Under the pieces are notes generated by a model. The model had not been told where the DNA came from. It made no database searches and saw only the letters and a program-made list of their open reading frames with translations. From positions 1-64,000 of the forward strand of contig JACKNG010000005.1 in assembly GCA_024235015.1 (NCBI GenBank): a DNA stretch of 64,000 nt, given 5' to 3'. Shown piece by piece: positions 45,853 to 54,282 of the stretch. Both the position numbers and the translations under genes were made by a program. Every line of letters starts with the position of its first letter. The stretch's first letter is position 1. Source of the DNA: Gammaproteobacteria bacterium (lineage in GTDB: Bacteria > Pseudomonadota > Gammaproteobacteria > Ga0077536).

Positions 45853-46799
45853 AACCAGGTCGCCTCGATGGCGGCGTGGAGTTCGGCGAAATCGACCTGC
45901 AGGGTGTCGATGAAATCGTGCAGGCCGCCGGCGGCGAGTATGGCCCCGACGTCTGCGCGCTCGACGTTTCTCAGGGCATGGCGCCCGGCGCGTACCGCGC
46001 TGCGGTCGTTGGGCAGGGCGTCGAGCGAGAGGCGCAGCGCCTGCAGGCAATGGGCGACCGCGCGCGGGAACTGGCGATCCTGCAGCAGGAAGGTCACCAC
46101 TTCGTCGGCACGCACGCGCTCCGGCACCAGCCGCCGGTACATCTGCAGCGCCGACAGCGAACGCAGCACGCTCATCCACAGCACACTCTCGTAGGGGCTC
46201 TGGGTGCCCTCCGGCACGTTGCCGCCGTGCATCCAGCTCACCCACGGGAACACGTTGGCGATGCCGACGTCGACGATGCGCGAGGTCATGTCGGCCCGTT
46301 CGAGGTAGCGCCCGGCGCTGAGGAACTGCCAGGCCGCGTCGCGGCTCATGGTGCTGTCGAGGCCGCCGACGATGAACTGGCAGGCATTGATGACGCGGGT
46401 GAGGAAGGCATCGCGGTCGCGCCGGGTGAGCGCACGGTCGATGTGGTCCTGCAGGTAGAGGTGCAGGTCGTTGATGCCCTCCCAGGAATTGCTCGGCACG
46501 ATTTCGCGCACGGTGCGCGCGTTCTCACGGGCCAGGGCGACGGACTTTCGGATCGACGACGAGTTGTTCGGGTCGGCGACGTAGAACTTGACCACGTTGC
46601 GTTCGTCGGCGCGGGTGTAGCGCTCGGCGAAGCCCGCTTCGTTGCCGGTGATGGCGACCAGGGATTCCCACACCAGCTTGGCGGGGCGCGGCAGGTCGAG
46701 CAGGACGTTACCGTAGACGTTGATCAGGCGCGCGGTGTTCTCGATGCGCTCGAGGTAGCGGCCCAGCCAGTAGAGTCGTTCGGCGACGCGCGACAGCAT
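45837..46799 (-). CDS. Alpha-E domain protein (DUF403 / COG2307)
   Basis: This 320-residue, all-helical protein begins MLSRVAERLYWLGRYLERIENTARL, the characteristic start of the alpha-E family, and later repeats a similar SAGRYLERADMTSR segment. Members always accompany the circularly permuted ATP-grasp protein and are presumed to work with it in forming an amide or peptide bond. ATG 46799 overlaps the ATP-grasp stop (TGATG), so the two are coupled. The frame continues upstream through the ATP-grasp gene only as a shadow. Confidence 0.92.
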   Translation of the reverse strand: MLSRVAERLYWLGRYLERIENTARLINVYGNVLLDLPRPAKLVWESLVAITGNEAGFAERYTRADERNVVKFYVADPNNSSSIRKSVALARENARTVREIVPSNSWEGINDLHLYLQDHIDRALTRRDRDAFLTRVINACQFIVGGLDSTMSRDAAWQFLSAGRYLERADMTSRIVDVGIANVFPWVSWMHGGNVPEGTQSPYESVLWMSVLRSLSALQMYRRLVPERVRADEVVTFLLQDRQFPRAVAHCLQALRLSLDALPNDRSAVRAGRHALRNVERADVGAILAAGGLHDFIDTLQVDFAELHAAIEATWFLPPA

Positions 46800-48238
46800 C
46801 AGTCGACGATCCAGGTGTCTTTGCTGCCGCCGCCCTGCGAGGAATTCACCACGTAGGAGCCCTTGACCAGCGCCACCCGGGTGAGTCCGCCGGGGGTGAC
46901 GTAGTGACGCGCGCCCTGCAGCACGAAGGGACGCAGATCGATGTGCCGCGGCTCGATGCCGCCCGGGCACACCGTGGGACAGGTCGACAGCGAGATCAGC
47001 GGTTGGGCGACGTAGTTGCGCGGGTTGGCACGGATGCGGCGGGCAAAGGCGCGCCGCTCGCGCTCGCTCGCCGCCGGCCCGATGAGCATGCCGTAGCCGC
47101 CGGACTCGTTGGCCGGTTTGACCACCAGGCTGTCGAGGTTCTCGAGCACGTACCGGCGCGCCGCCTTCTCGCTGCAGCGCCAGGTCTGCACGTTTGGAAT
47201 GATCGGTTCCTCGCCGAGGTAGTAGCGGATGAGATCGGGGACATAGGTATAGACCGCCTTGTCGTCGGCGACTCCCGCCCCCGGCGCATTGGCCAGCGCT
47301 ACCTTGCCCTTGAGCCAGGCGCGCATGAGACCGGGCACGCCCAGGGCCGAGTCGGCGTTGAACACTTCCGGGTCGAGAAAGAGGTCGTCGATCCGCCGGT
47401 AGATGACGTCGACCCGTTCCGGGCCGGAGATCGTGCGCATGTACACGCAATCGTCGTCGCCGACGAACAGGTCGGGCCCCTCGACCAGTTCCGCGCCCAT
47501 CTGCTGGGCGAGGTAGGAATGCTCGAAGTAGGCCGAGTTGAAGATGCCCGGGGTCAGCACGACGACCTCGGGATAGGCACCGCGGCGCGGCGACAGCGAG
47601 GCCAGGGTGTCGAACAGCGCCGAGGTGTACTCGCCGATGGGGCGCATGTTCTGCGACTCGAACAGCTCGGGGAACACCCGCTTGGTGACCTTGCGGTTCT
47701 CCAGCATGTAAGACACGCCGGAGGGCACGCGCAGGTTGTCTTCCAGCACGTAGAACGTCCCGTCGCGGTCACGGATGAGGTCGGAGCCGCAGATGTGCGC
47801 CCACACGCCGAACTTGGGTTTCATGCCGAGGCAGGCGGCACGGTAATTGCTCGATTCGAGGATGAGCTCGCGCGGCACGATGCCGTCACGGAACACCTTC
47901 TGGTCGTTGTAGACGTCGTTGATGAAGTGATTGAGCGCGGTCAGGCGTTGCGTGAGACCGGCCTCGACGCGGTCCCACTCGCTCCCCGAAATGGTGCGCG
48001 GGATGATGTCGTAGGGCCAGGCGCGATCGATATTGGTGCCCTGGGCATAGACGGTGAAGGTGATGCCCATGGTCTTGACCGCCAGTTCGGCGGCCATCTG
48101 GCGCTCGCGGATCTCCTCGGTGGTCAGCGAGCGGATGTGCCGGGCCACGGCCCGGCCAGCCGGCCGGTAGCGGCCCGGCGAGCTGATCAGCTCGTCGTAG
48201 AAGCTGCCCGGGTCATAGGCTTTCCAGGAAAATTTCAT
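46799..48238 (-). CDS. Circularly permuted ATP-grasp protein (COG2308)
   Basis: This 479-residue protein has the markers of this family: AYDPGSFYDELIS at the start, DNLRVPSGVSYMLENR (ATP site), VYRRIDDLFLDP-type stretch, NAPGAGVADDKAVYTYVPDLIRYYL and LVVKPANESGGYGMLIGP. These proteins are predicted ATP-dependent amide or peptide ligases, acting with alpha-E and often transglutaminase and Anbu proteins. Substrate is unknown. It is divergent from the transglutaminase gene with a 73-base gap. Confidence 0.92.
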   Translation of the reverse strand: MKFSWKAYDPGSFYDELISSPGRYRPAGRAVARHIRSLTTEEIRERQMAAELAVKTMGITFTVYAQGTNIDRAWPYDIIPRTISGSEWDRVEAGLTQRLTALNHFINDVYNDQKVFRDGIVPRELILESSNYRAACLGMKPKFGVWAHICGSDLIRDRDGTFYVLEDNLRVPSGVSYMLENRKVTKRVFPELFESQNMRPIGEYTSALFDTLASLSPRRGAYPEVVVLTPGIFNSAYFEHSYLAQQMGAELVEGPDLFVGDDDCVYMRTISGPERVDVIYRRIDDLFLDPEVFNADSALGVPGLMRAWLKGKVALANAPGAGVADDKAVYTYVPDLIRYYLGEEPIIPNVQTWRCSEKAARRYVLENLDSLVVKPANESGGYGMLIGPAASERERRAFARRIRANPRNYVAQPLISLSTCPTVCPGGIEPRHIDLRPFVLQGARHYVTPGGLTRVALVKGSYVVNSSQGGGSKDTWIVD

Positions 48239-48264
48239 ACGATTGGAAAAGCAATCTTCGTTCC

Positions 48265-48293
48265 ATCATGTTAAACCCACGGACCAAACGCAA
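48265..48293 (-). promoter_or_regulatory. Possible promoter for the ATP-grasp/alpha-E operon
   Basis: On the minus strand, TTGCGT (48288-48293) and CATGAT (48265-48270) are separated by exactly 17 bases, about 27 bases before the ATP-grasp ATG. Each hexamer has mismatches to the sigma-70 consensus. It lies in the short AT-richer divergent gap, which is the expected place for a promoter. Confidence 0.35.
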
Positions 48294-48311
48294 TCACCGA
48301 GGACCGCCGGC

Positions 48312-51300
48312 TTGAGCATTCGCGTCGCCATACGTCACCACACCGACTACCGCTTCGACCGTGCGGTGACCCTTTCGCCGCACGTGCTGCGGGTGCGACC
48401 GGCTCCGCACAGCCGCACCCGTATCAGCGGTTATTCGCTCAAGGTCGAGCCGGCCGGGCATTTCATCAACTGGCAGCAGGATCCCTACAACAACTACCTC
48501 GCCCGCCTGGTCTTTCCGGAGCGCACGCGGCGCCTGAGCATCGACGTCGAGGTCATCGCCGAGCTGGTCGCCATCAACCCCTTCGACTTCTTCCTCGAAG
48601 AGGCGGCGATGCACGTGCCGTTCGCCTACGAGGATGAGCTGCGCGAAGACCTCGCGCCCTACCTCGCGATCGACGAGCGCGGTCCGCGTCTCGATGCCTG
48701 GCTGGCCGAGGTCGACCGTGCCGAGACCCCGACCATCGACTTCCTGGTCGCGCTCAACCAACGCCTGGAACGCGACATCGACTACGTCGTGCGCCTCGAG
48801 CCCGGCGTGCAGACCTGCGAGGAAACCCTCGCCAGCGGTCGCGGTTCGTGCCGCGACAGTGCCTGGCTGCTGGTTCAGATCCTGCGCCACCTCGGCCTGG
48901 CCAGCCGCTTCGTGTCCGGCTACCTGGTACAACTGGTCGAGGACGTCGAGGCACTCGATGGTCCGAGCGGCCCGAGCGCCGATTTCAGCGATCTGCACGC
49001 CTGGACCGAGGTCTACCTGCCGGGCGCCGGCTGGGTCGGCCTCGACCCGACCTCCGGCCTGTTCGCCGCCGAGGGCCACATCCCACTGGCCTGCACGCCG
49101 CACTACGGCCACGCCGCCGCCGTGGAGGGTGCGAGCGATCCCTGCGAGGTCGAATTCGGCTATACCAACACCGTCGAGCGCATCCACGAGGATCCGCGCG
49201 TCACCAAGCCCTACGACGACGCGCAGTGGCAGCGCATCCAGGCCCTCGGCCAGGCCGTCGACGCGCGCCTCGCCGCCGGCGACGTGCGCCTGACCATGGG
49301 TGGCGAGCCGACCTTCGTCTCCATCGACGATTTCGAGAGCCCCGAGTGGACCATCGCCGCCGACGGCCCGGCCAAGCGCCACGCCGCGGAAGTCCTGCTC
49401 GGACGCCTCAAGCGTCACTACGCCCCCGGCGGCCTCGTCCACCACGGCATCGGCAAGTGGTACCCGGGCGAGCCGCTGCCGCGCTGGGCGTTGTCGGTGT
49501 TCTGGCGCCGCGACGGCGAAACGCTGTGGTCCGATCCCGCCCTGCTGGCCAACCTCGACCAGCATTCGCCGCCGCTCGTACAGGGCGTCGACGAGCGCTT
49601 CGCGCGCGCCCTCGCGGCGCGCCTGGCCCTGGCCCAGGCGCATGTCCACACCGCTTTCGAAGACACCTATTACTACCTGTGGAAAGAAGGCACCCTGCCG
49701 GTCGACATCGATCCGCGCGACGCACGCCTGCTCGAACCGCTGGAGCGTGCGCGCCTGCGCCGGCTGTTCGACGGCGCGCTGTACCGCCCGGCCGGCTACG
49801 TCCTGCCGCTGGCACGCCGCGCCGAAGGCGGCTGGCAGAGCGGGCCCTGGCCGCTGCGTCGTGGTGAGCTCTACCTGCTGCCGGGCGATTCGCCGCTGGG
49901 CCTGCGCCTGCCGCTGAGCGCGCTGCCGGCGGCGGGCGCGGAGGACACCCGGCCTCCAGCCGATCCCTTCGCCCCGGCGCAGCCGCTGCTGCCGCGCCAC
50001 TGGTTCCTCAACGCGCCGCGCCAGCCGCACGGCGAAGACACCGAGCCGACCAGCGCCGAGACGGATGCGGCCGTCGTCCGCACCGCGCTGTGTACCGAGA
50101 TCCGCGAGGGTCGCCTGCACGTCTTCCTGCCACCGCTGAACCGGCTCGAGGAATACGTCGAACTGGTCCACGCAGTCGAGGCCACCGCCGCCGAGCTCGG
50201 CCAGGCCGTCGTCATCGAGGGCTACGAACCACCGCGCGATCCGCGCCTGCGACTGCTCCAGATCACGCCCGATCCCGGTGTCATCGAGGTCAACGTGCAG
50301 CCCGCCCACGACTGGGACGAGATGGTCGAGCTGACCGGGACGCTCTACGACGAGGCCCGCCAGGCGCGCATGGCGACCGAGAAATTCATGCTCGACGGCC
50401 GCCACACCGGCACCGGCGGCGGCAACCACGTCACCCTGGGCGGGCCGACGCCGGCCGATTCGCCGCTGCTGCGCCGTCCGGATCTCCTCGGCAGCCTGGT
50501 CACCTACTGGCAGAACCATCCCGCCCTGTCCTACCTGTTCTCGGGCCTCTTCATCGGCCCCACCAGCCAGGCGCCGCGCGTCGACGAGGCGCGCGACGAT
50601 CGCCTGCACGAACTCGACATCGCCTTGTCACAGTTGCCGGCCATGACCGGCGAGGTGCCGCCGTGGCTGGTCGATCGCATCATGCGCAACCAGCTCATCG
50701 ACCTCACCGGCAACACCCACCGGGCGGAATTCTGCATCGACAAGCTCTACTCGCCCGACCATGCCGGCGGCCGCCGCGGGCTGCTCGAATTCCGTGCGTT
50801 CGAGATGCCTCCCCACGCGCAGATGAGCCTGACCCAGATGCTGCTCATCCGTGCCCTGGTGGCACGCTTCTGGGACACGCCGTACCGGCGCAAGCCGGTA
50901 CGCTGGGGGACCGAGCTGCACGATCGCTTCATGCTGCCGTGGTTCGTGTGGCAGGACTTCGGCGAGGTCATCGACGACCTGCGCGCGGCTGGTTATGCCT
51001 TCGAGCGCGACTGGTACCTGCCTTTCTTCGAGTTCCGCTTCCCGCGCTTCGGCAGCGTCGTCGCCGACGGCGTGGAACTCACCCTGCGCACGGCGCTCGA
51101 ACCCTGGCACGTGCTCGGCGAGGAGAACACCGCCGGCGGCACCGCGCGCTACGTCGATTCCTCGGTCGAGCGCCTGCAGGTCGAGGTCGCGGGATACGTG
51201 CGCGAGCGCCACGCCGTGACCTGCAACGGGCGCGTGGTGCCGATGCGCGCGACCGGCCAGCGCGGCCAGTTCGTCGGCGGCGTGCGCTTCAAGGCGTGGG

Positions 51301-51578
51301 ACCCGCCGTCCGGCATGCACCCGACCATCGCCGCGCACAACCCGCTCACCTTCACCCTGGTCGATCGCTGGAACGCGCGCGCCCTGACCGGCTGTCGCTA
51401 CCACGTCATGCACCCGGGCGGACGCAGCTACGACACCTACCCGGTCAACGCGCGCGAAGCCGAGGCACGGCGACTGGCGCGCTTCGAGGCCGGCGGCCAC
51501 GCGCAGGGTCGGATCGAAATCGGCGCCCCGTCGATCGCCCCCGACATGCCCTGCACCCTCGACCTGCGCCGCACCTGA
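48312..51578 (+). CDS. Transglutaminase-like protein fused to DUF2126 (COG1305-COG4196)
   Basis: This 1088-residue protein has an N-terminal bacterial transglutaminase N domain (1-130), then a transglutaminase core with Cys180 in GRGSCRDSAWLL, His229 in FSDLHAWTEVYL and Asp245 in GLDPTSG. The rest (about 290-1088) matches the DUF2126 arrangement, with RLTMGGEPTFVS, DGRHTGTGGGNHVTLGG and RGLLEFRAFEMPPHAQM. TTG 48312 was chosen because MSIRVAIRHHT is the family N-terminus; a TTG at 48243 would add 23 unlikely residues. It probably works with the ATP-grasp, alpha-E and Anbu proteins on a peptide-like product. Confidence 0.9.
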   Translation: MSIRVAIRHHTDYRFDRAVTLSPHVLRVRPAPHSRTRISGYSLKVEPAGHFINWQQDPYNNYLARLVFPERTRRLSIDVEVIAELVAINPFDFFLEEAAMHVPFAYEDELREDLAPYLAIDERGPRLDAWLAEVDRAETPTIDFLVALNQRLERDIDYVVRLEPGVQTCEETLASGRGSCRDSAWLLVQILRHLGLASRFVSGYLVQLVEDVEALDGPSGPSADFSDLHAWTEVYLPGAGWVGLDPTSGLFAAEGHIPLACTPHYGHAAAVEGASDPCEVEFGYTNTVERIHEDPRVTKPYDDAQWQRIQALGQAVDARLAAGDVRLTMGGEPTFVSIDDFESPEWTIAADGPAKRHAAEVLLGRLKRHYAPGGLVHHGIGKWYPGEPLPRWALSVFWRRDGETLWSDPALLANLDQHSPPLVQGVDERFARALAARLALAQAHVHTAFEDTYYYLWKEGTLPVDIDPRDARLLEPLERARLRRLFDGALYRPAGYVLPLARRAEGGWQSGPWPLRRGELYLLPGDSPLGLRLPLSALPAAGAEDTRPPADPFAPAQPLLPRHWFLNAPRQPHGEDTEPTSAETDAAVVRTALCTEIREGRLHVFLPPLNRLEEYVELVHAVEATAAELGQAVVIEGYEPPRDPRLRLLQITPDPGVIEVNVQPAHDWDEMVELTGTLYDEARQARMATEKFMLDGRHTGTGGGNHVTLGGPTPADSPLLRRPDLLGSLVTYWQNHPALSYLFSGLFIGPTSQAPRVDEARDDRLHELDIALSQLPAMTGEVPPWLVDRIMRNQLIDLTGNTHRAEFCIDKLYSPDHAGGRRGLLEFRAFEMPPHAQMSLTQMLLIRALVARFWDTPYRRKPVRWGTELHDRFMLPWFVWQDFGEVIDDLRAAGYAFERDWYLPFFEFRFPRFGSVVADGVELTLRTALEPWHVLGEENTAGGTARYVDSSVERLQVEVAGYVRERHAVTCNGRVVPMRATGQRGQFVGGVRFKAWDPPSGMHPTIAAHNPLTFTLVDRWNARALTGCRYHVMHPGGRSYDTYPVNAREAEARRLARFEAGGHAQGRIEIGAPSIAPDMPCTLDLRRT

Positions 51579-52138
51579 CGCCGCTCAGGCCGGCGCCAAC
51601 GCGGCACGGTCCGCACCTGTCGAATTCGAAGTGGCAGGTGTGGTGCCGAGGAAAGTCGGCGAACGCACGACCTCGGCGAGAACAGCGGCATCGGCGTCGT
51701 CGGACGACACGGAATGCATCCACCGGACGCGATCGCTCGCGTTCGATGGACCGGCGCATGGCCTTCACCAATCGGGCCGCACGGCCGAGCGCGCACCGGC
51801 GAGCGACGGTAACGCGACGCAAACTCGCTGTTTCGATAACGCGTGACCTCGGCGCCCGGGTCGCAGCACTGTGGGCGATGCGCGTGGGGCACGCCTATTT
51901 CACCTTTTCCTAACGCACTCGCCATACCTCCCGCAAACGTCGCAATTGAACCCTCTGGCGCCGAGACGGACAAACCTCACGAGGCCAATCGCGTCGACGA
52001 ACTGCTGATCGACAGGATGTCGCCCTGCGCGGCGACGTGCACACACCGGCTAACCCGACACGGCGGGCAGTGTTCGTGACTCAGCCTCGTACCGTCCATA
52101 CCCACACCTCCGAGCGCGGCTCGGAAAGGCAGTCAAAC
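51579..52138. other. Intergenic region without a recognised gene
   Basis: These 560 bases separate the transglutaminase fusion from the first DUF1329 gene. Frames here lack ribosome sites and family features and look like chance frames in GC-rich DNA. The last part must hold the promoter and leader of the DUF1329 gene. A TCGGAAAGGCAG ribosome-site element at 52121-52132 is shared with the second DUF1329 gene. I see no convincing sigma-70 promoter. Confidence 0.5.
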
Positions 52139-53572
52139 ATGCACATCAGGAAATACGACTTCGATTACAGCCGACGCTTCTTCATGGAGAAGGTCGCGAC
52201 GGGCGCAGGCTCCGCCGGCATCCTCGGTGCGCTGTTCCCGCTCATGGCGGAATCCGGCGATCACTACAAGGCCTACCCCGAAGAACTCATGAGCATCGAG
52301 GCCTACACCAAGGGCAAGGTCAAGGTTGGCGACGTCATCAACAAGGACAACGTCGAGCTGGTCCAGGACTTGATCGATCCCATGCTGTTCCAGGAGGTCA
52401 CCCAGGACGGCCGCGAGTTCTTCATCCTGCCGACACAGGCCGAAATCGAGCACCAGTTCCCGCCCTTCTACCTCGACGCGACGCTCAAGAACTGGGGCCA
52501 GGCCGTCATCGGCGACGACGGCAACGTGTGGACCAAGGACGGCAAGCCCTGGATCGGCGGCCATCCCTTCCCCGATCCGCAGACCCCCGAGCAGGTCCAG
52601 GCCAACGTCGTCCTGTCGTGGGGTCGCCACGACGCCGACATCTTCGCCATCCCGACCTACGCGCTCGATCCCGAAGGTTCGATTCAGTACAAGTACGACT
52701 TCGTGTGGGCCCAGCAGCAGACCATCGGCCTGGTCAACCCGCAGTCGGCCGGCGGCGCGCCCTACCTGCCCGGCAAGGAGAACATGCTGCGCTACCAGTC
52801 GGTGTGGTTCACCGCGCCCAACGACATCAAGGGCACGGCGTTCATGAACGAGTGGTACTACGACCAGTCGAAGTTCCCCGAGCTCTACGGTTATCTGCCA
52901 GCCTTCAAGCGCGTACGGCGCTTCCCCACCAACCAGCGTTTCGAACCGCTGGTCGCCGGCATCAACCTGTTCCTCTCCGACGCCTGGGCTGCCGGTGACC
53001 CGATGCTGACCTGGGGCAACTGGAAGATCGTGCACCGCGGCCCGATGCTCGGCGCCATGCATTACAACTGGCGTCCCGACCAGGACAACTGGCAGCATCC
53101 CACGGTGGGTGGCCCCGGTGGCAATTCCTACTACCGTGTCGGTAAATCACTGATCCCCGAAGTCATCGTGCTCGAAGGCGAACCGACGGGCTTCCCGCGT
53201 GCACCGCTGTCGAAACGACGGGTCTATTTCGATGCGCGCAGCATCGAGTACCCGCAGGCCATCTCCTACGACCGCCGGGGTGAAATCTGGAAGTCCTTCG
53301 AACCCGGCTTCGCTGCCTACGACACCACGCTCGATCTCGACAAGGGCGTGCCCGACTACGGCAATCACAAGAAGGTGGCCTCGGACGGGCGTACCGAGTG
53401 GAGCTGGAACTGGGTCATCTCCAACGACATCCAGTCGCGGCGCATCACGCGCTTCTGCCAGTCGCAGCACTGCCAGGGCGGCTGGGAATCGGGCTGGGAC
53501 AACCAGGGACCGGCCGAGGACTTCATCAACCAGTACATGACGCAGTCGGCCATGCGTCGCCTGGGTACCTGA
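52139..53572 (+). CDS. DUF1329 family protein, exported by a twin-arginine leader (copy 1)
   Basis: This 477-residue protein has an N-terminus carrying YSRRFFMEK, a twin-arginine motif, followed by a weakly hydrophobic Gly/Ala stretch (about 18-38), so Tat export to the periplasm is likely. The remainder matches DUF1329: WNWVISNDIQSRRITRF, KRRVYFDAR and a long Tyr/Trp-rich beta region. DUF1329 proteins are often found with lipid-transport-like RND proteins and have a predicted outer-membrane or lipid-binding fold; function is unknown. Four Cys are not in a lipobox. A very similar gene follows 710 bases later. Confidence 0.85.
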   Translation: MHIRKYDFDYSRRFFMEKVATGAGSAGILGALFPLMAESGDHYKAYPEELMSIEAYTKGKVKVGDVINKDNVELVQDLIDPMLFQEVTQDGREFFILPTQAEIEHQFPPFYLDATLKNWGQAVIGDDGNVWTKDGKPWIGGHPFPDPQTPEQVQANVVLSWGRHDADIFAIPTYALDPEGSIQYKYDFVWAQQQTIGLVNPQSAGGAPYLPGKENMLRYQSVWFTAPNDIKGTAFMNEWYYDQSKFPELYGYLPAFKRVRRFPTNQRFEPLVAGINLFLSDAWAAGDPMLTWGNWKIVHRGPMLGAMHYNWRPDQDNWQHPTVGGPGGNSYYRVGKSLIPEVIVLEGEPTGFPRAPLSKRRVYFDARSIEYPQAISYDRRGEIWKSFEPGFAAYDTTLDLDKGVPDYGNHKKVASDGRTEWSWNWVISNDIQSRRITRFCQSQHCQGGWESGWDNQGPAEDFINQYMTQSAMRRLGT

Positions 53573-53584
53573 TACTCGCTGGCG

Positions 53585-53612
53585 TGGGGCGGGCGGCGGT
53601 CGCCCGTCCCCT
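53585..53612 (+). terminator. Candidate terminator after DUF1329 copy 1
   Basis: A GGGGCGGGC...GCCCGTCCCC stem with a one-base bulge lies 13 bases after the stop codon, between this gene and the convergent AsnC-like gene. The following bases are only moderately T-rich (CTCTCT), so strength is uncertain. Confidence 0.35.
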
Positions 53613-53625
53613 CTCTACGCCGTGT

Positions 53626-53904
53626 TCAGTCGAGACCGATGGAAAACACGCTCTCGAGATCGTGGCGCGAATACGTCTTGAACGCGATCAGGGTCTCGGT
53701 GCGCGCGATACCGTCGACCTTGACCATGCGCTCGGTGACCATGGTGGCAATGTCCTCGTTGCGCTTCACGCGCACGATCGCGATGACGTCGTAGCTGCCG
53801 CCGACCGAGTAGACCTCGGAGATCTCGGGGAACCCGGCGAGGGCCTCGGCGACGGCGCTGGCGTGGCCATGATGGGTCTGGATGAGAACGATGGCTGTGA
53901 CCAT
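53626..53904 (-). CDS. Stand-alone AsnC/Lrp ligand-binding (RAM) domain protein
   Basis: This 92-residue protein is a single RAM domain: a beta-alpha-beta-beta-alpha-beta layout with VLIQTHHGHASAVAEALAG, then VYSVGGSYDVIAIVRV and a final ETLIAFKTY strand. It lacks the usual N-terminal DNA-binding helix-turn-helix, so it may act as a small-molecule-binding partner for a full-length Lrp protein. ATG 53904 follows AGGTG and fits the family N-terminus; a longer frame has no support. It is antisense to and between the two DUF1329 genes. Confidence 0.85.
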   Translation of the reverse strand: MVTAIVLIQTHHGHASAVAEALAGFPEISEVYSVGGSYDVIAIVRVKRNEDIATMVTERMVKVDGIARTETLIAFKTYSRHDLESVFSIGLD

Positions 53905-54282
53905 GGCATGAACACCTGAGTTGCAGTCGGCGGCGCGAAAGTGCCGCCGCATGTTACCGGCAATCGGTCACGCTGCGGCAAGACGGATCACCGCGCGCGT
54001 GATGTTGCGCTGCAATACATCAAATTCCGATCCGGTCCCGGCCATCCGGTCGGCGAAATTTATTGAACCTCTGTCAGTAGCCCGGGTACTCAGCCGTCGG
54101 ACCGGACCGCGCGCGTGCTCGCAGTCAGACTTGGCCGAAGCCACCAGGTGCGCTACCTTATGCCGCCGGTGGGCCTCCGAAGCTTCGTCTGAAGCCTGAC
54201 CGCAACAGGAGCCCGGGACGCGGTCCTCAATAGAAAGCTCCGACTCGTTCAACCGATTCGCATCGGAAAGGCAGGGGAAAAT
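53905..54282. other. Divergent intergenic region, no gene recognised
   Basis: These 378 bases lie between the AsnC-like gene and the second DUF1329 gene and should contain both promoters. It includes AT-richer patches around 54050-54065. The only clear element is the TCGGAAAGGCAG ribosome-site block at 54263-54274, eight bases before the ATG, which matches the one before the first DUF1329 gene. Confidence 0.5.

Noticed and set aside
48294..50609. 771-codon open frame on the minus strand opposite the transglutaminase gene
   Set aside because: It is a GC-driven antisense shadow with low-complexity Ala/Arg/Gly/Val composition; the plus-strand frame has clear family motifs.
51631..51973. Short frames between the transglutaminase fusion and DUF1329 copy 1
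   Set aside because: No ribosome site, no recognisable motif and overlapping frames on both strands; composition is that of random GC-rich frames.
54064..54092. TTGAAC followed by a weak -10-like hexamer upstream of DUF1329 copy 2
   Set aside because: The hexamer at the right spacing (GTACTC) is too far from consensus to call a promoter.
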